Source of the DNA: Agelas oroides
Taxonomy: Eukaryota > Porifera > Demospongiae > Agelasida > Agelasidae
Assembly: GCA_949130485.1 (NCBI GenBank)
Contig: OX422203.1
Span: 2,075,178-2,139,177, forward strand
Reading direction: 5' to 3'
DNA length: 64,000 nt
Position 1 is the stretch's first letter. Each line of letters opens with the position of its first letter. The notes under the pieces are model-generated. The model saw nothing but the letters and a program-made list of their open reading frames with translations. It did no database searches and had not been told where the DNA came from. Shown piece by piece: positions 48,983 to 60,900 of the stretch. The position numbers were made by a program, and so were the translations under genes.

Positions 48983-51900
48983 GCCTTACACAGTTGGACT
49001 TGAGACCTGCAGGAAAGATCATCCTTCAAGTCAAGCTGTATGGAAAACCAGCTGGTATGAAGCTTGCCCTCTGCTCACCCATAAAACCCTATTATATGAG
49101 CCTAACTACACAAAGCCAAGTGTGGTCATACTTTAATAACTGAGATGCATAATGTAATACACACCCTAACATATCAGAGACCAACTTAATTATTCTAATT
49201 TTCCAGCCTGTCTACACCCAATAAATGTATGTACCATACCCTGTTTTGTGGCATTCCTGCAGCCCAAGAGCTATAAGCTTGCCAACCATTATTTCATGTC
49301 CACAAGTGTATTGAAGTACTCCTAGTGGGTGTGTGATCTAGTCGTTGTTGCCAAGCAACAAAGTGACTTCATGCATATTATCAGGCACTTAATCTAACTT
49401 CAAATAAGTGACTTTTATTGGCTTCATAAAAACAGCAGGTAAGAGGGCCACTTCTTGGTTACTTAGCAACTGAGTGACTTATGTATAATGGTGGCTTATT
49501 ACCAGCTTTCATGGCTTCATAATGTTGTAACAGTATAATATAACCCGTTACCCAGGCAACATCTAACCCATATCTCTCTTGTACAGTGATGTTGCCTAGG
49601 TAACAGGTTATATAATAGTTATATCCCTCCCTGGGGTGTGGTCTTGCACATTGGTGTCGGGCGTAGCCCGACACCAATGTGTAAAACGACCACCCCCCAG
49701 GGAGGGATATAACTATTACTTTTAGTAGTGTGCCCAAAGCCAACCCACAAGAAAAGGTCTGGTGGCACAAGCCCGAATTCTTGGGCTTGCAGAAGCTCTG
49801 AAGCCTTGGTGTAAGATTGTTCAACTCATATAGCCATCACTTTGAGCAGTAGTACTCTTTCTTGCTTCTGTATTTTTCCAATAAATGTCACTCTCCAATA
49901 TATTGATCACTCAATTTCTGAACAAGCCCTGGGTTTCAAGCCTGTGTCACTAGACCCTTTGCTTCATGGGTTAGGAAAACTCAGTTTGTTGTCCATAAAC
50001 TTTACAATGAAGTGTGACTTTGAAATTAACCAATAGAATTCACTGAAGGCCATGTAGTAGAGATTTTTATTGGTCGATTTGCATCAGTGACTTTTATCAT
50101 GCAGATCATCAAATAAATAGCAAGGTCAAGAAATAGAGCCACATCTTTGTAACTTAGCGACTACGTACATGTCAACCTAACCTCAAACAGATCGCTAAGT
50201 GTGTAATAGCCGGTCAGGAGAGCAATTCCTCTGTGCAATGTATGTTGGGGGTTGTAGTAAGCTAAAATTACTATTGAAATCAAACACGCATGGCAAGATT
50301 ACAGGTGTATGTTTGAGAGCCTGGCAAGTGCTTGATATGGCTATAGTATTGGTTGTTTGTCCGCCTTGTTCCTGACCCTTGTTTAGTTTGTGCAGGGACT
50401 GTTTCTTGGGCACACCTTGGTCACTTGGCTTCTGTTCAGAAGTAGCATTGTTGTTTGAAAAACTGATCAGTGTGCTATTCAGTAAGCTGGCTTGGGCTCC
50501 CTTGAATGTGTGTAGACAATTATGCTGAGTTAAGGGCAATGTGTGTTGGTAGGTTTAAGACACAGAGACATGCTGTTGCATGTATGGCTTCCACTCACTC
50601 ATGATGGGACTTTGAAGTCTTCATAAATACACTTCAATTGTAACCACATGACCATATACACATTATGCATACTATATACACAATACGTGTACTATATACA
50701 CAATACATGTACTACAAAAGGCAGTTAGCTACCACAGGTATGGACCCACTGTCCAGAGATACAAATGATAGCCTTCTTCTCCGTCTTTGAGGTAAGCCAG
50801 TATACCATCAAGTGGGACTTGTCCTAGCCTATAGTTGAGCACTTTGAGTGCTGCACTGTTTTGATGGCTTCACCCAGGGACTTAATTGTCAGTTATTCAT
50901 GGCATTACAGTTTTGCATTTATGTGCAATTCTAATAACAAACAGCCAGTTGCCTAGACAACACCACTATATGAGTATTCTTATGCATTGCACAAGTGATG
51001 GGTTAGAACTCCAACCGCACTCGGTGTTGGTGCACATGGTTTCGCGTGAGGGCGATGGAACGTATAGGCAGATGGTAGTAAGTTAAATAGTGCTATATAG
51101 GTACTCATAGGTAACACATATCTAGCTAACTTGGGTCAAGCAGGTACTATGCAGAGTAAAAGCCTTAAATCCAGCCTGAGAGTCAAACTGTGTCTATCCT
51201 CTGCTCCAATGCCAGAGGCTCAGTGTTAAAAACATCTGATCAAAATTCAGAAGACCCAGACTTGAGTCCTAGCTGAATCTCATTGTATTTTTTCTCAATC
51301 TGGGGTCAATTGTTGAAACTTTGAAGCGGTACAAATGTGTAAACTTTGTATTTGGCTTGTACATACTCCTTTTCTTAGGCTAAACGCACAACTATCTTGC
51401 ACCACTCAACCTGTTACTATGTAACAGAGTATAGTGTTATGTTTCAACCATATTCTTACTCCAGGCAGGAAACTGCGCATTTTCACAGCTAGCTGTCGTC
51501 CCACGCTGTAATAAATCACTCCTATAATTTAATGGAGATACCTTTAAGTTTTATTGGCTAGCATTCCACAATCCCCAAAGGATAACTGCCATCGTTGCTA
51601 ACAGAGACGCCAGTCTGTTTACCACTACATGTAAGAGCTCATGTGATCACTATAAGGAATATACAGCTTTGTAAACAACTGTGGTCTTGTGCATGTGCCT
51701 CCATCAAAAAATGGACCAGTACTAGTGAACCAACTCGAATTTCGTAAGCCGATACAAACCAATAACATTGTGAGATTATACAGAGGACTTTTTTACAACA
51801 GAACAAGTTTGCATCTCGATCTACTTGGGCATCCTAACATTTTTTGAGCAAGAATGTCTTTGAACATTGCTTGATCACACTGGTCTCGTGACCAGACCTA

Positions 51901-54900
51901 AGTGTGCACTAAACCGGGCAATTCAACTTGGTAATGCCAGACCATTGCACATTGTGCACAGATTCCAGAATGGTCTGGCATTACTGCACAAGACTGAAGT
52001 GACAGTTCCATCATTCACTATAGTCAGACAGCAATTCTTGTTTATCTAGCCAATTTTTGTGGAAACACAAGTACATGTAGTATCGGTGTGTTTACACTGT
52101 GACATTGTAATGTGATGTTATGAATATTAGTTTTTTTAATGAATACTGTCACGGTTGCCCAATAGGGGGGTGGTCTGGTCAGCCTGTAAATGTGCAGACT
52201 CAGCTGTTCTGGGTTTAGGAATTCAATTTGCAAATTTTTAGGTGGTGGTGTAAAGTGAGAAGCGTTTGTCTCTCCACACACCAAGGGACTCTTAACAGGA
52301 TTGTGTTTCTCCATGGAGACATAGTGCCCATTGAATGCAGCTGTCATAAAATATAGCTTAGGATGACTCCCTTGGCCATTTCCTAGGACATGACTGCCCT
52401 GTGTTCCCAGGCTTTCAGTGACAAATGCTAAAGAAGGTTGGGGGGGGGACAAAGCTGGACTTTGATAATTTGGCTCAGGTTACTTGTGTGTATATATCCA
52501 TACCAGTAGTATATCAGTATGTACACCTATTAAAGTACAGGTCCAGGATTTCAAAAAAGGAAGGTGCCATCATTTGGCAGCCAGTCCTGGCCACTCATGG
52601 GGATGATGGGCTCATTTCCACACGTACAGAACACCAGTTCAGAAATTGTACCAAGTGCATGGTACACTGCCCCCCCCCCAGGCACCATGGACCGCTGGTT
52701 CTAATGCCCACCATAGCCCTAATTGAGCATGTGATTTAAATCTGCTACTAAGAGAGTGCTAATTATGCAGCCTACTTTACACGCTGTTGCCTAGGTTACT
52801 TGAGTGCTTCAGGCATCACAAGTGAAGCAAAGGGTTGAATACTCTGCAGTGCTCGAGTGTTGAACCAACAGTACACCAACAGTACCGTTGCCATGCAGTC
52901 TATATATTGGATGTGCCAAGGGTGTTTATTCTCCTAGAGCTGCTAGTTTCTATGGGATCTGTTGTCGTAGTGTCAAACTTTGTTGTCGGTGATCTTCTTG
53001 TGTGACCACATGCACACTGAAACACGTAAGAGCCTTTGTTGGGCCAAATTTGGGTGCCTGAACCGACTTGAGCCACCAAGCTTCACATGTGAGGTAGATG
53101 AGTACATACTTTGAGCAGTGGCAGATCTAGGATAGTGTGTAGGGGGTCCATCCCCTTTTCTTTTGCAACTCACTTGTGTTTGGTGTTGCCCCGCCCCCAA
53201 AGTGCTCAAAATTGCATAGCAATTGTCTAAAACCCCTTGCTAGATCTGCCCCTGCATTTGAGTGTACAAGATTTATTTATACAACTAATTTCAGGGGGTT
53301 GCACAGGATACAGGCTTGTGTGGTGGGGGGAGGGAAATATGACAGGATGAATCCAAAAAATAATGAATAGGGTATGTGTAGTACTATAGAGCCCACAGCT
53401 TTTATAGGAGTGTGCAGCACCACCGCCCCTTCTCCCATGCGCGCATGTCCACACCTCCGGAGGTAAATGTCCGATCAACAACTACTCTTGACAGCCACAG
53501 CATTACAACCAGCAATACCTGGCTTTCCTGATACCTGGTACTAGACTAAACGCTAGGAACGCTCAAGGCACTCATCCATACTGTAACCATCAACCGTTAA
53601 AAAAATTTTGCGGATTGAATGAACCAAGAAAATTTAACACCACGATAATTTTTCATGCGAATTATTTAACGTGAAAATTCCCGATCTACGGTAATTGTAG
53701 AGTGTGGGTGAGTGATGCATGTCTATGTACTCTTATTTTGGAAAAAGCAAGACAAAATCCAATGAACATCATAAACCAGGAGGTTTTCTGTAACCAGCTT
53801 AAAATCGAAAAACTTTTTGCCAACATTTGATCAAATGCTTCAGTCAGCGTCAGGGTGAAAGTCTTGCCACCATCCGGTACACTAGCTTGCTCACACAGCG
53901 TCCTGCATTCACTCAGAACATGCTTACAAGTAACAACAATTAGCAGCTAATTTACACATTATAGCGCTGAAACTTTTGGAAACTTCGAAGTTTGGGTGGG
54001 GAGATGTCATCTGTACTACTATTGTTGTGATGTGCATAGATCTATTGTTTCAGTATATGTATAGTGCTGCTACCATGCATATTAAGCTCCATTCAGCCCA
54101 TACTAAGCTATTGGTACCTTGAAAGGTACCTTGTGGCTAATACTTTAGTTGCACCAACACTATCCCATGAAAAAACAATTGTTGAATTACCAAACAGCAG
54201 TTGACATATTTGGTAAACTAGTCTTGTTACAGTACATGATTTGTTTAACTAGGAGATGTCTTTATCTTAGAGGCTTTTGGTGCAACTAGGAGGCAATAGC
54301 AGTGCTTATTCGGGCTGTTGAGCATAACATGGCCACATTCCAGAGCCTTCTCTTGCTATATGTTGATAAGGAAGGCTGAACAGGCTAGTACAATGAGGGT
54401 CATTCCATGTCAAATCAACACAAAAAAAATCCTTACCCTCACTGATTTGAACGAAACTTGGTTTTTACACAGTGTCTGTTGAGATATTAACCCACAGTGA
54501 ATTTCAGTGTTCTGCAATGTATGGCTTCAGAGTTAGAACCAGACAAAAAATTGATTTTTCGGAAATTTTTAGCTTACCTATTGTTACTAAATCAACCATA
54601 ACTTTGAGTGAGATTAACTTTATGATCTACAATTTACACCACTTGTACCTCATAAAATTTCCTTTCGTTTGATATAATTAACAAGTATATCCCATAAAGT
54701 TTGGGTCAAAGGTCATTATTAGTGCACTTTGACCTTTGCTATCTCAAAAACGAATATTTTAATTCTGATTAATTTTTTTCCAAATGTTGTTTGGGTCCTT
54801 CTCTCCAAGTGGTATTAAAATGGTTTTGGGACTGACATGGGATTGGGAGATATGTGACAGAATGTAATGGCAGTTAGGGGAGATGTATTGTAAAGCATTC

Positions 54901-57900
54901 CTATACTTACCTGATGGTGGTTCATTTTGATTGGTATAGTGGTGGATACCTTTGCAAACATGACACGACAAAATATCCATGATTCCATGGTTGGTATGTA
55001 ATGTCCAAGTAGTGGTTGCCATGGTTACTAGGTCAGTTGTCTCTTCTAGTGAGCAGTTCAGTGCTGTTCAATGTGGAAATGATGAGCATTCTTTTTTTTT
55101 TGTTGTTACAACATGCTCAGGCTCTCCCCACAATGTTTGCATTTCAGTAATGCAATAGGGCTGGAAATTTTGAGAGGATAAAATTTAGCTGATTGATAGC
55201 TACAGTGATTTTAAATAAGATTCAGCTTGGTGGATTTGGAGGTAGCTTACAGAGTGATAATGTCATGAACCTTAGTAAAATTGCAATACTGGTGATAGAA
55301 AGCTATATCAGAAGGCAAGATCCTTGCTGAATTGCACGGACACCTGAGTTGAAACTTGCACTGACTGTGAGTTAAAGCTTGGCAAAGTATGTAGCAACAG
55401 CATGGAAAAGGTGCCTGCACTAGCTGTGATGTGAAGTTGTTCTCACATTTCTAGAAAGGCTGGCTGCTTGCTTACTGTTTATGCTTGAATTCTTTGAGAA
55501 GTGGACTTTTGTTGTCAACAGCAACCACTCTTGTGAAGTAAGTGCACATGTTCCCACACGTCTTTCATCATAACTATGTAGTATACGAAAATATGATACA
55601 GAGGGGGAAGGTCTGGAAGATCTGACCACATGCATGGCAGCAGGTAGACAGAGGGTAGACACACAGTTGGGGGGAGAGCGGGGGTGAGGATCTCGAGGCC
55701 CTTTCCTCTAATGTTCATTGGAAGCTGGAGCATTTGCAAAGCAGGATGAATACTGCTTACCGCTAGGCATGAAATATTATGGTCGGGCACTACCGTGTGC
55801 ATGTTTACCCTCTATCCACCTGATTTCAAAGCACATGACTATCCTTCATAATTGTGTATTGCAAGCAAATAGAAACTTAAAGCAACACAGGCCTGGTATC
55901 AAGACTACACCACCACTTACACCCATGAAATTGTGACGAATTGAATCACGATGAAATATAAAATTGATTTTGTTGGTGAGGTCACACATCTGACATGGTG
56001 TTTGAGACATGTCTGGTGTTAGATTATTCCCTGTTCACCCTTCTCCACACTACACTAAACTGCTCACTAGAGGAGATAACTGACCCAGTAACCATGGCAA
56101 CCACCACTTGGACATCACATATCAACCATGGAATCATGGATATTTTTCCGTGTCATGTTTGCAAAGGTATCCACCACCATACCAATCAAAATGAACCACC
56201 ATCAGGTAAGTATAGGAATGCTTTACAATACATCTCTCCTAACTGCCATTACATTCTGTCACATATCTCCCAGTCCCATGTCAGTCCCAAAACCATTTTA
56301 ATATCACTTGGAGAGAATGACCCAAACAACATGTGGAAAAAAATTAATCAGAATTAAAATATTCGTTTTTGAGATAGCAAAGGTCAAAGTGCACTAATAA
56401 TGACCTTTGACCCAAACTTTATGGGATATACTTGTTAATTATATCAAACAGAAGGAAATTTTGTGAGCTACAAGTGGTGTAAGTTGTAAGTCGTAAAGTT
56501 AATCTCAGTCAAAGTTATGGTTGATTTAGTGACAACGGGTAAGCTGAAAATTTCCGAATAATCAATTTTCGTCTGGTTCTAACTCTGAAGCCATACATTG
56601 CAGAATGCTGAAATTCACTGTGGGTTAATATCTCAACAGACACTGTGTAAGAACCAAGTTTCGTTCAAATCGGTGAGGGTAAGGATTTTTTTGTGTTGAT
56701 TTGACATGGAATGACCCATGAGTAACAGTGCTAACACAACGTCCAGTTGGTAACTTTGGCAGCGATGGTGGATAATTTTGCAAATCAGGTAGATAGTATA
56801 CACCTCACGAGGGTCATTAATTATTGCTTGCGTCCAATTGAAGCCGCTTAAAGCGTCCCTCTTTATGGAGTAGAGAAGTGTATGGGCACTTTGATAAGTG
56901 TTTGTTATAGAACAACAGGGGTTCCACTGTACCATAAAAGTATACACTTATAGGAGTACAGTAAATGAAACTGTTCCCTTCAATTATTTTCGTTGCTATA
57001 TATGGAAACAATGGGTACTGCATAGTGGTTGTAGTCATTGATGCAGCAGCTACTCTGACAAATCAGTTGTGATGTGGAATGTATCTGAAAGGAAGTTTGG
57101 CCACACTACTGGCACCATGATGACTGCCTTGGTAGGAAGGTAATAAGTCAATATGTCCAGCAATTAGGAGATGTGCAATGAAGTGTTTCATCTAGGAATA
57201 TAATACCGTGTGTAGTGTTTCACCTAAGGGAAGATAGATACACAAGGGAATGTTTTATGTAGGAGTGCATTCAGTATTCGCTATGCAGAGTAACGTATAT
57301 AGAGGATTGTGAGGAATGGTGGTTGTCCAGCTGTCGTAGCTCAGTGGCAGAGCACAAGCCAAGTGTCCTGGGTTCAATTTCCAGTGACTGCTGGCTTTTT
57401 TTCATTATTTCACCTTAAAACATCATTCTAAAATCTCTTTACTTCCAATGTGAGGCAAACTCTGGATTGGAAAGGGCCTTGTTCAGACATGTTTGTATTG
57501 TGGTCCTCATGAAGGCACAGCTTCGGTGCATGTTATTGTCTCTTCTCTAACTCTATGAAGAATAGATGCTTCAATTAGTTCACATTGACAGAGGATACCA
57601 TATCATGTTAGTCACTGAATTTTCATAGCTACCAATGCACCTTAGTTACCAAATAGTCTGTGGAGTATAAGAACGCCTGGGTATGAAGGTACCTCAACTC
57701 CAAAGGTGATTGCGAGCACTGAGATGTAGCAATTTTGAGTTTGTATCCGACTTTGATCACGTCATTGGAAGGTACTCTTTTTAGCAATTATGATAACTCC
57801 TAAAATGACCTGTCCAATTATGAGCTACGTAACAGGAAGTACTGTGGTTTGTGTGCATAGCTACCTGCAATGGCTGCATACTCAAATCTAAACATGGCAC

Positions 57901-60900
57901 TTTGATATCTACTTCACGGGATGTAGCTACCTGCAATGGCTGCATACTGAAATCTAAACATGGCACCTTGATATCTACTTCACAGGATATAGCTACCTGC
58001 AATGGCTGCATACTGAAATCTAAACATGGCACTTTGATATCTACTTCACGGGATGTAGCTACCTGCAATGGCTACATACTGAAATCTAAACATGGCACTT
58101 TGATATCTACTTCACGGGATATAGCTACCTGCAATGGCTGCATACTGAAATCTAAACATGGCACTTTGATATATACTTCACAGGATATAGCTACCTGCAA
58201 TGGCTGCATACTGAAATCTAAACATGGCACTTTGATATCTACTTCAGGAGCATAGCTAGCTGCAATGGCTACATACTGAAATCTAAACATGGCACTTTGA
58301 TATCTACTTCACGGGATATAGCTACCTGCAATGGCTGCATACTGAAATCTAAACATGGCACTTTGATATCTACTTCACGGGATGTAGCTACCTGCAATGG
58401 CTACATACTGAAATCTAAACATGGCACTTTGATATCTACTTCACGGGATGTAGCTACCTGCAATGGCTACATACTGAAATCTAAACATGGCACTTTGATA
58501 TCTACTTCAGGAGCATAGCTAGCTGCAATGGCTACATACTGAAATCTAAACATGGCACTTTGATATCTACTTCACGGGATGTAGCTACCTGCAATGGCTG
58601 CATACTGAAATCTAAACATGGCACTTTGATATCTACTTCACAGGATGTAGCTAACTGCAATGGCTGCATACTGAAATCTAAACATGGCACTTTGATATCT
58701 ACTTCACAGGATATAGCTACCTGCAATGGCTGCATACTCAAATCTAAACATGGCACTTTGATATCTACTTCAGGAGCATAGCTAGCTGCAATGGCTACAT
58801 ACTGAAATCTAAACATGGCACTTTGATATCTACTGCAGCAGCAGAGCTGACGGTGCTGGAGCGTAACTAGCCACTATGACTATACACTCTGAAACCTTTG
58901 ATGTACTTGGTTGTGCAGTGTGTGGACTACTGTGCCACCAGGAATGGGGAGAATGTAAACACACGTGGCATAACTAACAAAATTCGTGGCATAACTAACA
59001 AAATTCGTAGCAGCTGGACGTGTCATAAGGTTCCAGTGGCATTGACATAACCAAATTTAGAAGTGATCAAATTTCCACCTGTGCATTATGAATACGTATA
59101 CATGCGTGTTTATTGAACCCTATGAGGATGGTAGTGTGAAAGGTGTCATGTGATTACTGCAAAGGAGGTTGATGATTATTGCTTTCATGAACACATGAGC
59201 AGTAAATAAGGCAGCAAGCAAAGTGATTATTGTTGTGACTAGCCTCGTTCCCAGGCCTGAAGAGGAGGAGGAGGAGAAAGGGCCTGGTTTCAGCCGTTTG
59301 CGCATATGCTTAATTATCTCGGATTTAACCACGTGTTGACCAGTGGGAGGGTGCCAATGATGCCTTCAAAGTCACACGGTTGATTGCATGACGTCGCTAT
59401 CCACCGTATCAAACCTGCCTAGCTAGCTAGCTAGCCTGAGTAGCTTTTATCTTAGCGCCTTGCCCAACAGCCTTGCGCTGCTTACCAATGAAGATCTCTA
59501 GCAGAAAGGGCAGACTGAAGTGCAATGGAAGGCCAAGTTACCTCTTGTGATGGTTTTATTGGTTAGTAGCCTCTTCTTTCGTCAACCGACTCCAAGGGAG
59601 CTCGTACTTTCCGTTTATAGCTTCAAATCAGCCACTGGATGAGTACAATCGAGTGAGTTTTTTTGCATGGCATATGCTGCTATGATAAATCTACGGAGAG
59701 TGTAACACTTAGGATCAATATTGGCGTCACGAGTGTACGGAAGTATATCAACAGTATGCGGAGGCGGTGGAATTCAACCGCGATTAAGCGCATGCGCGAA
59801 CGGCTGAAACCAGGCCCTTTCTCCTCCTCCTCCTCTTCGGGCCTGGGAATGAGGCTATGTTGTGACATAAAGAATATTGTGATCTAGTATTATATAATCA
59901 TTGCTCATTCCTTGTTGCTGGGAGGACAAGCACACACACATAAACATACACACTACCTTGACCTATCTGCTATGTATAAACAACCTGAAAAAAGGCAAGC
60001 CTAGATTTTATGCAAAGTCACTCATGCACAGGATGCATTTGGGCCAATACCAGGCCTCATCAGCTGCTCTAGGATGACCAGGAAATGGGGACTGTCATCT
60101 CATGTGAGAAATGCATTCAGGTGGCTGGCCTTATTCACATGGTTGGTAGAAGCACCTTGGACATAACGTCTCTTCCTAGAGCTGTCCCTCTCATTTTCAA
60201 AAATTGCATGAACACTTCTTTGGTACTGTGTTGAACACACTAGCAAATGCACTAGCATTAAGAGTAAAGTCTGGGAACGAGGCTAAACTACCTTGCAGTT
60301 ATGTGTAGGTGTGCACACTAGCAATGCATGGAAATTAAGAGGGACCGAGGCTAAACTACCTTGCAATTATGTGCAGGTGTGCACACTGAATGGTTAATAA
60401 ATTACACACTCCAGTAAGTATAATACTAGCTCCACCAATGCCATTCAAGTGTGCAAATCAACAATTACATGCATGGTTAACTAATGCATGTACAATGTAT
60501 ATCATAATTAGTGTACTTATGTATCTATGGCTACAAGCTATAGACTATGGGCTATATGAGCTGTGGTGGCACTTGACAATCTTCCAAATGGTATACAGTG
60601 TCTATACCCACACAAGGGAGCATTTCTGTTACGCTACTTGTAGTTTCACTAGCCCACCCAAGTCTGCATTTCTATGGCACTTTGCAGATCAGAATGCTAT
60701 GCATGCTCATTCAACAACACTCTAAGCTTGAAGTTAGCACCTCTGATGCTAAGTTGACAAAATGTGGCGCTCAGAGTGGCCAAATGTTAACGAACTCTGT
60801 CTGGATTATTGTGGTGCATATCAAGTTGTTATTTCATGGCATAAAGGACTACTTGGCTTGTTCTCCAGAATGCAGTTTACAAGTTTAACTGTAATGTTGT

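Larger units (their letters stand above)
46845..48993 (+). other. PKC intron 1
   Basis: Non-coding, 2.1 kb. It contains an F2 fragment (about 47325-47365), an inverted-repeat element (47960-48272) and the (CA)n run 48911-48982, which lies directly before the acceptor of exon 2. Confidence 0.7.

Noticed and set aside
54397-56717. A host gene encoding the MATTTWT protein
   Set aside because: The frame occurs in both inverted arms of a repeat element with several amino-acid differences and has no downstream exon I can find, so I treat it as part of the element.
57781-58816. Long repetitive open frames on both strands
   Set aside because: They result from a 66-bp repeat unit lacking stops; no start context, splice signals or conservation pattern suggest translation.
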